In this document: positions 30,633 through 37,948 of the stretch, in pieces | Numbering within the stretch: position 1 is the first letter of the stretch | Layout: each line of letters begins with the position of its first letter | Virus record (IMG/VR): IMGVR_UViG_3300046648_000224 | Coordinates: 1-48,568 of that record | Source: a virus | Strand: one strand, 5' to 3' | Length of the DNA: 48,568 nucleotides | The notes under the pieces: generated by a model | Told to the model about the DNA's origin: nothing | Seen by the model: the letters and a program-made list of their open reading frames with translations, nothing else | Database searches by the model: none | Program-made: the position numbers and the translations under genes

Positions 30633-30998
30633 CTACTTGTGCGCGTCCTCGTACTCGCGGATCAGGTCCTCGGGCAGACGCCCCGTGTGGGACACCTCCC
30701 GGCCCTGCTCCTGCAACCACTTCCGCACGTCGGCCGTGGTGAAGGCGCCCCGCTTGCCCCGGATCGCCTTCCGTACCTGGGTTCCGGTGCGCTTCTGAGC
30801 TTCATGCGCGACAGACGTGAACGGTTCCAGGGCGGCGTGCATCTTGTCGATGTGCTCCTGGCAGAGGTCCATGAGGAAGCGCGTGGTCCCCACCGTGACG
30901 GGGGTGGCCTCGTTGTTCGGCACATCCTGCCCGCACGGGGTCTTGGCGCGGTTGCGCGAGACCTTGAAATCGCACTTCTTCATCACTACGTCTGCCAT
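30633..30998 (-). CDS. Lsr2-like DNA-binding protein
   Basis: This 121-residue protein has an N-terminal Cys/His cluster (KKCDF, TPCGQDV, LCQEHIDKMH), possibly zinc-binding, and a C-terminal Lsr2 DNA-binding domain 'FTTADVRKWLQEQGREVSHTGRLPEDLIREYEDAH'. Lsr2 coats AT-rich DNA in actinobacteria and silences foreign genes. The usual R-G-R AT-hook-like motif is replaced by T-G-R. A phage copy with a different N-terminus could compete with or re-target host Lsr2. GGAG precedes the ATG. Confidence 0.75.
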   Translation of the reverse strand: MADVVMKKCDFKVSRNRAKTPCGQDVPNNEATPVTVGTTRFLMDLCQEHIDKMHAALEPFTSVAHEAQKRTGTQVRKAIRGKRGAFTTADVRKWLQEQGREVSHTGRLPEDLIREYEDAHK

Positions 30999-31131
30999 AA
31001 CTCACTCCTTAACAACGCCACCTCCGGTTGCGCCGCGCAGCAACCTGCCAACGGTCGCAATACTGCTACCTGACTACGGCTTCTGTCAAGCGGATGCACT
31101 GTGACGCTCGACAAGCCGGATTCAGGAAGCA

Positions 31132-31995
31132 TCAACCTCCAAGGAGGCTGACGACCGGTCCCAGGACGCCGTTGATCACGGTGCCGACTGCTCCGGGGTG
31201 GTTCGTTGCCGTTGCCGACGGGCTGGGCGCCGCAGCGGGCACTTTCACCGTATGCGCCGGAGCCTTGGAGGGCGCGGCGGACGGCGAAGGGGTGGCAGTC
31301 ACCTTGCGGTGCTTGCCCGTGGGCGCTGTGGTGGTGGCCTTCTCCGGCTTGGTGGTCGTCTTGGCGTGCTTGCCCTTCGCGCGGGTCTCCTGCGTGTAGG
31401 TCGACGCGGCCGGATGGTCCAGCGGGACGGCGGGGCGGTCGGACATCTCGCGGACGTCGTCGGTATCCACGTCATCGGAGATGAGGTCGGGTCGGTCCAC
31501 CGGGTGATGGGCGTGGTGCTCGCCCTCTTCGGCCGCATAGGAGCACAGACCTATGGCGAAGGGGGCCGCCACGGTCGCGGCCAGGGCCAGGAAGGCCCGC
31601 TTGAACAGGGGACGCTTGGGGCGGCGCCGGGAACCCTTCACCGGCTCCGGCGGGGCGTCAGGTATCTCCAGGGGAAGGTCCGCAGGCTCTTCCTCGGGGA
31701 ACCAGAAGCCGAACTCCTGGCGGTCTTCGAGCCAGCCGAAGCACAGCTCCCCGTCCTCGACCATCTGGAGCAGTTCCTCGGTTACTTCGTCGTCTTCCTC
31801 GGAAGCGTTGTCAAGGCCGTAGAAGTCCGGGAGGGCATCCTCGTGAGGAACGTCTTCCTTGTCGCGGACGAACGGAAGGTAGTCGGGTTCTGGACGCGTG
31901 GGGGTGTCGTCCAGGCTCCTTCCGAATAGGCGGCGCAGTTCGCGGACATCCTGTTCCCCTGTGTCGTCCGCACCGTCGCGCCTAGTGGTGTTCAT
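31132..31995 (-). CDS. Membrane protein with Ala/Pro/Thr-rich exterior
   Basis: This 287-residue protein has an acidic cytoplasmic N-terminal half with 'ELLQMVEDGELCFGWLEDRQEFGFWFPEE', a basic stretch (RRRPKRPLFKR), one membrane segment ('AFLALAATVAAPFAIGLCSYAA', about residues 133-154), a His-rich juxtamembrane patch (EHHAHH) and a long Ala/Pro/Thr/Lys outer region. It ends in a Gly/Val/Leu hydrophobic tail. Similar proteins occur in Streptomyces phages and plasmids. The role is unknown, possibly surface exclusion. Confidence 0.6.
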   Translation of the reverse strand: MNTTRRDGADDTGEQDVRELRRLFGRSLDDTPTRPEPDYLPFVRDKEDVPHEDALPDFYGLDNASEEDDEVTEELLQMVEDGELCFGWLEDRQEFGFWFPEEEPADLPLEIPDAPPEPVKGSRRRPKRPLFKRAFLALAATVAAPFAIGLCSYAAEEGEHHAHHPVDRPDLISDDVDTDDVREMSDRPAVPLDHPAASTYTQETRAKGKHAKTTTKPEKATTTAPTGKHRKVTATPSPSAAPSKAPAHTVKVPAAAPSPSATATNHPGAVGTVINGVLGPVVSLLGG

Positions 31996-32488
31996 GTTCG
32001 TTACGTGCCCCTCCTACCCGGACACACGCGTGGATGAGGGTTCGCGTGTGTGATCAGCTCGTACCTGGGTGGCAAAGATCACGGATGGAGGCGTTCGAAC
32101 TGCCTAACAGGCAGGTCGCGTGGGGACGCTGGCCGTGTGATCGCGGGTCAACCAGTTGTTGAAAGGTAGCACCGGTAACACACAGGAACCAGAGTTCGCA
32201 CAACTTCGGAAACGGTGTTGCTTTACTATTCAACGGCGTTTCTTGGGCGTTTCTTTGCCTCTGCTAGTACAACTCATTGTGTTACCGCAGGTTACCTGCA
32301 CTAAGCACGTACGGTTCGGTATGTGTGAACGTTCAGTGTGGTGACCTAGATCACAGAGTAATTTCGGCCAAGCGGGAAGACCGTGTCGACATCTTGTCAA
32401 GCTACCATCAGGTACGACTTGACCCCGCCACGGGATGCCGTAGCGGGGTCAGGAGTCAATACCTCAGATTTCAGATAGTGAACTGCGG
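31996..32488. promoter_or_regulatory. Gene-less control region with repeats
   Basis: No gene is supported in 493 bases. It holds TGTGATC-type boxes on both strands (about 32047, 32079, 32131, 32349), GGTAAC/GTTACC boxes (32166, 32281, 32291), a palindrome GCAGGT-T-ACCTGC (32287-32299), a Crp-like GTGACCTAGATCAC (32341-32354), a TTGACA on the minus strand (32395-32400) and locally AT-rich DNA around 32,210-32,280. It could be a master control region or a replication origin. Confidence 0.45.
32420..32451 (-). terminator. Terminator of the PNKP gene
   Basis: Arms TGACCCCGC / GCGGGGTCA (32420-32428, 32443-32451) lie 38 bases beyond the stop of the kinase-phosphatase gene. Confidence 0.75.
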
Positions 32489-33358
32489 TCAGAAGGCTCC
32501 AGGAGCCACCTGAAGGCACCGCAGACCGAGCAGGCGCCACATCTCCACGACCTGGTCACGGTCGTCGAGGACGAACCACACGTTGTAGAACGGCTCGATC
32601 TTCGCCCGGTAGATCTCCTCCTTGACGACCGAGTCCTTGCGCATGTCGTCTGGCGCCCGCATGTGCAGGTACGCCTCCCGCGTCCACTTGCCCACGTGCA
32701 GTTCCAGCCAGGCCCGCGTCTGGTCGTAGCAGCAGCCGTCACGGCCGGACAGGAACACGATCTCCGCGCCGCTGTCCCGCAGGGTGTTCACCAGGTCGAT
32801 GACCTCGCTGATCGGCTCGTCCTCGCCGACCCGGTCCCACTCGAACGGGCTGCGGCCGACCATCCGCGCCAGCGTGCCGTCGATGTCGACCAGGACCATG
32901 TTCGGCTTCGCCGGGTCGTACGGGGGCGCCTCGGCAGGCTTCGGGGCCAGGTACTGGTTGTACATGTCCCGGATGACCTTCTCGCCGACGCTCCGATCCC
33001 GCTGGAGGTCACGCTTGATGCAGGTATGAAGCGGCACGGCCGTGTGGTCGGAGACCTTGAACTCCGCACCGTGGTACGCGGCCAGCCGCCGCAGTTCCTT
33101 CTCGTGGTTGGGGTTGAGGTTGGTGTCGTCCACGATGACGCTCACGCCGTCGCCCAGGAACGCCTCGACGAGGGCGTTGCGGGCCCGCACGACCCGGCGT
33201 TCGTTCTTCCCGTGCCAGACGCTGTCGTGCAGCATCGTGCGCAGGTCGTCCTTGTTGATCCGGACCAGCGTGCCGGGCTGGGCCTTGGCCACGATCCGCT
33301 TCGCCTCGGTGCTCTTGCCGGAGCCGGGCAGTCCCTTGGTCATGGTCAGCGTCAGCAT
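32489..33358 (-). CDS. Polynucleotide 5'-kinase / 3'-phosphatase (T4 Pnkp-like)
   Basis: This 289-residue bifunctional RNA/DNA end-healing enzyme has a kinase domain with the P-loop GLPGSGKS (residues 9-16), 'VIVDDTNL', and lid 'TCIKRDLQRDRSVGEKVI'. The phosphatase domain is HAD-type with D158-x-D160-GT, 'IVFLSGRDG' and 'WFVLDDRDQVVEMWR'. It prepares 5'-phosphate and 3'-hydroxyl ends for an RNA ligase encoded just downstream in the operon. The ATG at 33356-33358 has AAGGAGA. Upstream in-frame sequence lies over the neighbour. The motif CTT-CAT-ACC lies at residues 110-112. Confidence 0.92.
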   Translation of the reverse strand: MLTLTMTKGLPGSGKSTEAKRIVAKAQPGTLVRINKDDLRTMLHDSVWHGKNERRVVRARNALVEAFLGDGVSVIVDDTNLNPNHEKELRRLAAYHGAEFKVSDHTAVPLHTCIKRDLQRDRSVGEKVIRDMYNQYLAPKPAEAPPYDPAKPNMVLVDIDGTLARMVGRSPFEWDRVGEDEPISEVIDLVNTLRDSGAEIVFLSGRDGCCYDQTRAWLELHVGKWTREAYLHMRAPDDMRKDSVVKEEIYRAKIEPFYNVWFVLDDRDQVVEMWRLLGLRCLQVAPGAF

Positions 33359-33411
33359 CGTCACGGGCTTCTCCTTGTTCTTCGGGCCGCAGCACCTGCA
33401 CTTGTAGGTGC

Positions 33412-33711
33412 TCACTGGCAGCACCCGTCGCAGCCGTGCAGGCCCTCGTAGGGGTGGTAGTCCTCGCCCTGGATCAGGCGCTTGTAGGCGAGGTCGTCCG
33501 GGTCGGGGTGACCCACGCCGTGGGGACAGGTCCGCTCCATCAGCGCCCGGTCCATGCGGAAGTGCTGGGGGAAGGCGGCCATGGAGTGGGCGGAGGGGTT
33601 GTGAACGCAGCAGTGGCGGCCGATGCAGTCCTTGCGGGGGTGGGCGAGGATCTCCTCCCCGCCCACCAGCTCGGCCCGCTCGAACCACCCGCCGAAGTCG
33701 TCGGGCTCCAT
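33412..33711 (-). CDS. Cys/His-rich phage protein
   Basis: This 99-residue protein has 'DCIGRHCCVHNPSAH', 'CPHGVGHPDPDDLAYKR' and a terminal 'HGCDGCCQ', giving many potential metal ligands. I recognise the 'C-x-HGVGHPDPDD ... HGCDGCC' pattern from many actinophage genomes, always without a known function. It lies between the RNA ligase and kinase genes and overlaps the ligase stop by one base, so it may be part of the RNA-repair set. Confidence 0.7.
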   Translation of the reverse strand: MEPDDFGGWFERAELVGGEEILAHPRKDCIGRHCCVHNPSAHSMAAFPQHFRMDRALMERTCPHGVGHPDPDDLAYKRLIQGEDYHPYEGLHGCDGCCQ

Positions 33712-34811
33712 CAGGCAGCCGCCTCCGGGACCGACGCGAACGGGACCTCGTAGGCGGGCTTGACCCGCTTCCACACCCGCGAGGTGATGTCCTGGCCGCC
33801 GTACAGGCCGAACAGGATGTCCCTGTAGGGGCTCTCGCAGGCCAGGAGGGCGAACTCCTTGCGGCGCTTCTGCGCGTCGTCCTCCGGCCTCACCAGGCGG
33901 CGCAGGATCCAGTCGAACTCCTCGCGTGCCTCCACCAGGGTGTCGGTGTAGGCCGCCTGCAAGGCGCTGCCCTTCGCGCGGACCCAGTCGTAGAACTCGT
34001 CCGGGACGCTGTCGATGATCGCCTCGATCCCGTCGCCCTCGACCAGCGCCTCCCACAGGGTGAGCGTCGAGGTGTTCGTCAGGATGCGGTGCAGCCGCAC
34101 GTACTCGTCGAACTTGAACTTCACCCGCAGGTCGTGGCCGGGGAAGTGGACGACGAAGCCCTCCTGGTTCTCCTCCTGCGGCGCCGCCAGCACCTCGGAG
34201 AGGGACTCGAAGCCGACCGGCTGGTTGACCGGCCCCGGCCAGTCGTAGGGCCCCCACGGCAGCGAGCGACCGGTCTGGGTGTCGACCACCGCGAGCAGGA
34301 CCAGGTCGTCCAGGCCCTTGTAGTCGACGACGATCCGGTTGGACGGGAAGACGATCTCGAAGAGGTACGTCAGACCCAGGATCGGCTCGAACGTCGGGTA
34401 GCGCGTCTCCAGGATCTTGTTCGCGTGCTGCGCCTGCGGGCTGGTGAAGGAGCCCCGCGTGGCGATGCGGAACTCCCCGGTATGAAGCAGGTAGCCGACG
34501 CCCAAGGAGCCGTCCCACTTCACGTACGTCTTGACCGGCTCGTTGATCAGTCGCGCCTGCTGGTCGGCGGGGATCTGCGACCAGTTGAAGAACTTCTCGA
34601 ACGGCCGGGCCACGACCTTCTCGGTGGTCGTGTCGATGATCAGACCCCGGGTCTTCTTGGTGACCTCGTTCCACTCGTTGTCGAACTGCGCCTTGTTCGT
34701 GTAGTTGAAGATGGCCCGGCTGCCGTCGGGGTGGGTCTGGTGGCGGACGTAGCCCTTGGTGATGTTGTCGAGCAGGGCCTTCTCCGGAAGGACGTCGTAC
34801 AGGTGCACCAT
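33711..34811 (-). CDS. T4 Rnl1-like RNA ligase
   Basis: This 366-residue protein has the nucleotidyltransferase motif I K98-W-D-G-S (YVKWDGSLG) with the lysine that carries AMP, 'FRIATRGSF' nearby, 'LTYLFEIVFPSNRIVVDY' (motif III/IIIa-like), 'EGFVVHF' (motif IV) and 'VKFKFDEYVRLH' (motif V). T4 Rnl1 repairs tRNAs cut in the anticodon loop by host nucleases. With Pnkp and the RlaP-like enzyme in the same cluster this points to RNA repair. The recurring CTT-CAT-ACC lies just after motif I (YLLHTGEF). Confidence 0.92.
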   Translation of the reverse strand: MVHLYDVLPEKALLDNITKGYVRHQTHPDGSRAIFNYTNKAQFDNEWNEVTKKTRGLIIDTTTEKVVARPFEKFFNWSQIPADQQARLINEPVKTYVKWDGSLGVGYLLHTGEFRIATRGSFTSPQAQHANKILETRYPTFEPILGLTYLFEIVFPSNRIVVDYKGLDDLVLLAVVDTQTGRSLPWGPYDWPGPVNQPVGFESLSEVLAAPQEENQEGFVVHFPGHDLRVKFKFDEYVRLHRILTNTSTLTLWEALVEGDGIEAIIDSVPDEFYDWVRAKGSALQAAYTDTLVEAREEFDWILRRLVRPEDDAQKRRKEFALLACESPYRDILFGLYGGQDITSRVWKRVKPAYEVPFASVPEAAA

Positions 34812-34835
34812 GTGTGCGCTCCTCGGTGGTGGTGG

Positions 34836-35057
34836 TCAGATGCGCTGGTCGATGGCGGCCACGACGCGCTGGGCGAAGTTCTCGTAGGCGCTGTCCGGCA
34901 GGTTCAGTCCGAACCACTTCTTCGCCTCAAGGGCGACGATCTCGACGGCGGCCTCGCGCTGCTCTCCCTGGCGCTTGAGCCAGTCCTGGGCGGCGCTCTC
35001 GCGGGGGATGACGAGGTGGCCGAGGTACATGGTGGGGCGGTCGTCCGTGGCGGTCAT
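34836..35057 (-). CDS. Small protein, unknown
   Basis: This 73-residue protein has 'RPTMYLGHLVIPRESAAQDWLKRQGEQREAAVEI' and a helical C-terminus (AYENFAQRVVAAIDQRI). It lies directly upstream of the RNA ligase in the same operon. No family is recognised. Confidence 0.5.
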   Translation of the reverse strand: MTATDDRPTMYLGHLVIPRESAAQDWLKRQGEQREAAVEIVALEAKKWFGLNLPDSAYENFAQRVVAAIDQRI

Positions 35058-35059
35058 GT

Positions 35060-35470
35060 TCAGCCCTTCTTCGCGGCCTTCTTGGCCTTCTTGTTCTTCT
35101 TGTTCTTCTTGGCCTTGCGGTCCCGCTGGTCGAGGTCGGTCTCGACGTCGCTCAGGGCCTCGTCCAACTTCTCGATGAAGAGGTAGACGGCGCCCTTGAG
35201 GCGGTCGGCCTTCGCGCGGGCGTTCTCCAGGTCCTTGCGGAGCTGGTCGCGGTCTTCCTCGGTGTTCGTCTGGCCGTAGACACCGAAGTCGAGAGTCACG
35301 CTGCGGGAGCAGTCCTGTATCTGGAGCGTGGCGCCGAAGTCCAGGTAGTCGTCGCTGGCGTCGCCGTCGTTGATCTCCGCGAGCACCGCGCCGAGGCCGT
35401 GGTGGCCCTGGTTGTTCAGGAACTCGCGGATGTAGAGGCGGCGCTGCTCGTCGGTGGTGGCGGTGCTCAT
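35060..35470 (-). CDS. Protein with poly-lysine tail, first of the ligase operon
   Basis: This 136-residue protein has an alpha/beta N-terminal part ('YLDFGATLQIQDCSRSVTLDFGVYG'), a coiled coil, and a C-terminal tail of repeated KKNKKNKKAKKAAKKG that would bind nucleic acid electrostatically. The ATG at 35468-35470 has GGAG. It is transcribed from the promoter at 35530-35558. A role in RNA handling is suggested only by the tail and the neighbours. Confidence 0.55.
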   Translation of the reverse strand: MSTATTDEQRRLYIREFLNNQGHHGLGAVLAEINDGDASDDYLDFGATLQIQDCSRSVTLDFGVYGQTNTEEDRDQLRKDLENARAKADRLKGAVYLFIEKLDEALSDVETDLDQRDRKAKKNKKNKKAKKAAKKG

Positions 35471-35529
35471 GTTGCGGCTCCTAGCAGGTGTTGCTCTAGC
35501 GCCGGGTGGGGCGCCTTCCAATAACCAAG

Positions 35530-35558
35530 AACCTATAACGAGGAAGACGTAATCGCAA
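35530..35558 (-). promoter_or_regulatory. Promoter of the RNA-repair operon
   Basis: On the minus strand TTGCGA (35553-35558), a 17-base spacer and TAGGTT (35530-35535). The TAGGTTCTTG run matches that of the promoter at 23141-23169, suggesting co-regulation. Confidence 0.6.
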
Positions 35559-35612
35559 GCGGTTTCGCTCAAGCGATTTACAAGCAACACTATGGCGCGC
35601 ATCACACAACAC

Positions 35613-35651
35613 GAAGACCCCCGCCGGGAGGGTGTCCCGAAGGGGGTCTTC
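35613..35651 (-). terminator. Terminator of the RlaP-like unit
   Basis: A perfect 10-bp stem GAAGACCCCC / GGGGGTCTTC (35613-35622, 35642-35651) separates the nucleotidyltransferase unit from the ligase operon. Confidence 0.85.
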
Positions 35652-35664
35652 GCAGGTCAGGCCG

Positions 35665-36318
35665 CTACAGCCGCCGCACGTAGTTGATGAAGTCCTGGAG
35701 CCGGTCCGTCCGAGGCTGCGCTGGAAGGATCCCGACGCGGTCGTTGAAGGTGTCGAAAGCCTTCCAGAACTCCTTCTCGATCTGCTCGGCGGTCATCTCG
35801 TCGAACGCCCAGTAGAACTCCGGGTCCGGCACCTTCACCGTCAGCGTGCCGAAGTCGAGCAACTGCTGGCCCTGCCGCAGCAGACGGAAGCAGTGCCGGG
35901 CGTGCTTCGCCACACGCTTCTGTCGGCCGTCGTTGGCCAGCTCCTGCTTGATGCGCTTGATCTGACCCATGGCGTACCCGCCGTACGCCGAGCGCACGTA
36001 GGGCTCAGAGAGGAAATCCTCCCGGATGTCGAGGAGCCACTCCCCCTCCCAGGACTGCTGCTCGTACTCCTCCAGGTACATCAGATCAATGACCGTCGGG
36101 TTGCACTTCAGCGCGAGGTTCACGTACTTGCCGACCTCGTGCAGGGTGACGTCCGGAGCCGTGGACACGAGCGAGTCCTGGTGCTTGGCACCAATACGGA
36201 AGAACTCCGGAGTCGGACGGATGAAGATGCCCAGCCGGTCGATGTCCGACCCGGGCCGGGCCAGGCCGAAGGCAGTCGAGCCCACGACCCCGCTCAGCAG
36301 AATGTTCGGCGTCGTCAT
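35665..36318 (-). CDS. RlaP-like nucleotidyltransferase
   Basis: This 217-residue pol-beta-superfamily protein has G13-S14 followed by the D25-x-D27 pair in 'VGSTAFGLARPGSDIDRLG', the metal-binding nucleotidyltransferase core, then 'LKCNPTVIDLMYLEEYE', and an all-helical C-terminal domain with 'KHARHCFRLLRQG'. This matches the RlaP/YcgL family, described as a partner of Rnl1-type ligases and kinase-phosphatases in RNA repair. The active-site acidic residues are present. It overlaps the upstream gene by one base (TGATG). Confidence 0.85.
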   Translation of the reverse strand: MTTPNILLSGVVGSTAFGLARPGSDIDRLGIFIRPTPEFFRIGAKHQDSLVSTAPDVTLHEVGKYVNLALKCNPTVIDLMYLEEYEQQSWEGEWLLDIREDFLSEPYVRSAYGGYAMGQIKRIKQELANDGRQKRVAKHARHCFRLLRQGQQLLDFGTLTVKVPDPEFYWAFDEMTAEQIEKEFWKAFDTFNDRVGILPAQPRTDRLQDFINYVRRL

Positions 36319-36836
36319 CAGAACCAGTAGTCCTCAGACGGGTCGTCGCGGCCGTCGGTCTCCATGGCCTCGGCGGACTCCTCATACGTCGCCAGCGCCT
36401 CCTCCAGCGCCCTTCCCCACGTCTGTCCCTGGTCCTGCTCGACCTGAGCCACGGTGAGCAAGGCGAGCGTCTCGTTGTCGACCCTGAGATGCCCCTCCTC
36501 GACCAGGCTCTGGACCTCCGTGATGGTGCTGTCCGTGGCCGCCAGGTCCTCGTACGTCACGCCCTTGTAGGACAGCACGTAGCCGACCATGCAGGACGGC
36601 GCCTTGTCGGCCGGGCTGAAGTAGACGCACGGATTGGCGCCCGTCTCCGGGTCCAGGGGAGGCGCGTAGACGTAATCCTCCCCGCGCTCCTTCACTGCGC
36701 GGCCCAGCAGTTCCTTCGCCTCGTCCAGGGAGATCTCGACGGTGGCGGGCTTGGGCTTGGGGGTCTCGGCCTCCGGGGTATGAAGCGCGTCGTCGAGGGA
36801 GGGAACGGAGTCGATGATCTCGGTGAAGTTGAGCAT
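36318..36836 (-). CDS. Protein coupled to the RlaP-like enzyme, unknown
   Basis: This 172-residue acidic protein has an N-terminal helical region, a middle part 'GANPCVYFSPADKAPSCMVGYVLSYKGVTYEDL' and a strongly acidic C-terminus (ETDGRDDPSEDYWF). The ATG is at 36834-36836; longer upstream frames are shadows. It carries CTT-CAT-ACC at residues 18-20. Coupling to the nucleotidyltransferase suggests a shared task, but I recognise no domain. Confidence 0.5.
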   Translation of the reverse strand: MLNFTEIIDSVPSLDDALHTPEAETPKPKPATVEISLDEAKELLGRAVKERGEDYVYAPPLDPETGANPCVYFSPADKAPSCMVGYVLSYKGVTYEDLAATDSTITEVQSLVEEGHLRVDNETLALLTVAQVEQDQGQTWGRALEEALATYEESAEAMETDGRDDPSEDYWF

Positions 36837-36862
36837 GGCGTTCTCGTTTCGTGTGGTGTTGG

Positions 36863-37006
36863 TCAGCCGTTGATGAGGTGGGCCGCGATGTAGAGCCCGG
36901 CGGCGACGCACAGGACGCGGAAGATGACGCGCCCGAGGGACTGGAACCACAGGTCGGCCTTCGACGGCCTCGGGCACGGGGCGTGGTTCTGGTCGAGGTT
37001 CTTCAC
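36863..37006 (-). CDS. 47-residue membrane protein
   Basis: The short frame starts GTG-AAG with AAAGG 7 bases upstream (VKNLDQNHAPCPRP...). The C-terminal half is one membrane helix (LGRVIFRVLCVAAGLYIAAHLI). It forms a small-gene pair with the frame at 37017-37136. Confidence 0.55.
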   Translation of the reverse strand: MKNLDQNHAPCPRPSKADLWFQSLGRVIFRVLCVAAGLYIAAHLING

Positions 37007-37016
37007 GGGATGCCTT

Positions 37017-37136
37017 TCAGGAGCAGTCGAATTCGGGGGCGTCGGTCTCCGGCTCTTCGTCCAGGGCGACGCCGTTGATGAAGATGACGTCGCCGACGTC
37101 GATGCCGACGTGTTCCAGCAGGGAACGGATGCTCAC
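37017..37136 (-). CDS. 39-residue acidic protein
   Basis: The GTG start at 37134-37136 has an excellent AAGGAGG 5-6 bases upstream. The product begins 'VSIRSLLEHVGIDVGDVIFI' and ends in an acidic tail. The function is unknown. Confidence 0.5.
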   Translation of the reverse strand: MSIRSLLEHVGIDVGDVIFINGVALDEEPETDAPEFDCS

Positions 37137-37188
37137 TGGTCCTCCTTGGGGAGCGGTGGGGCCCGGCGTTCCGAGCCCCACCGAGACG

Positions 37189-37875
37189 TCACAGAGACGC
37201 GGGGTTGAACAGGTTGCGTCCGCTGTCGTCCTTCGAGACAGGGGTGAGTTTGCCCCTGTCGACCCATGTGGTGATCGTGCTCGGACTCACCTCAAGGATC
37301 TTGGCCAGCTCCCTGGCCGTGACCAGGGTGACCTCGCTGCTGTCTCGCCGCTGTCTCAGCACTCCCGCCAGCCGGTGGAAGGTGAGCGCGGCCAGGTGCG
37401 TACCGAGCGCGATGCAGATGGTCGGGGCGGCCGACGCGAGGATCACGTGCCCCCACGTCGTCGCCGCTGACTGCCCGGTCACCCTGGCGTACGCGGAGCC
37501 GTGAGCGACGTTGAGGACGAGTGAGACAGCGGTGAGACCGACCACCGTGCCGATCGCCCACCGGTATCCCGGGGAGCCGACCAACGCCAGCGAGGCCACC
37601 ACCCCCAGGCCGTCGAGACCGTCGATGACCAGAGGGTAGAACTGCCGCACCTCGTGCAGGCCGATCCCATCGGCGGTGTCTCGAAGGGGCACCCAGCTCA
37701 CCCTCATACCGACCAGCGCCACGAACGCCAGCGCCACCAGGATCGTGGTGAACCCGATGACCAGACCGGTCGCGTGCAGGCCCGTGAGCGGGTGAGACGA
37801 GGGTGAGACAGCCCCCGTCTCACGGTTACTCGCACGTCTTGCTCGCCAGCTCTGGATACGATTCGGGAGTCCCAT
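37189..37875 (-). CDS. DUF2637-like membrane protein with C-terminal HTH
   Basis: This 228-residue protein has four predicted membrane helices in residues about 30-165 ('LVIGFTTILVALAFVALVG', 'FYPLVIDGLDGLGVVASLALVG', 'WAIGTVVGLTAVSLVLNVAHG', 'VILASAAPTICIALGTHLAAL') as in DUF2637/SpdB-type proteins of Streptomyces plasmids and phages. A MerR/excisionase-type HTH follows at the C-terminus ('LVTARELAKILEVSPSTITTWVDRGKLTPVSKDDSGRNLF'). A membrane-tethered regulator or transfer-related protein is possible. Confidence 0.75.
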   Translation of the reverse strand: MGLPNRIQSWRARRASNRETGAVSPSSHPLTGLHATGLVIGFTTILVALAFVALVGMRVSWVPLRDTADGIGLHEVRQFYPLVIDGLDGLGVVASLALVGSPGYRWAIGTVVGLTAVSLVLNVAHGSAYARVTGQSAATTWGHVILASAAPTICIALGTHLAALTFHRLAGVLRQRRDSSEVTLVTARELAKILEVSPSTITTWVDRGKLTPVSKDDSGRNLFNPASL

Positions 37876-37948
37876 GGAGAGTCGATACCTCTCGTAGGTG
37901 GGACAGGTGCCCAGTGGGATGCACCCCGCTGGGCACCCGCATACCCGA

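Noticed and set aside
30537-31073. A 178-residue plus-strand frame opposite the Lsr2-like gene
   Set aside because: It is an antisense shadow. The Lsr2 domain on the minus strand is clear and has a ribosome site.
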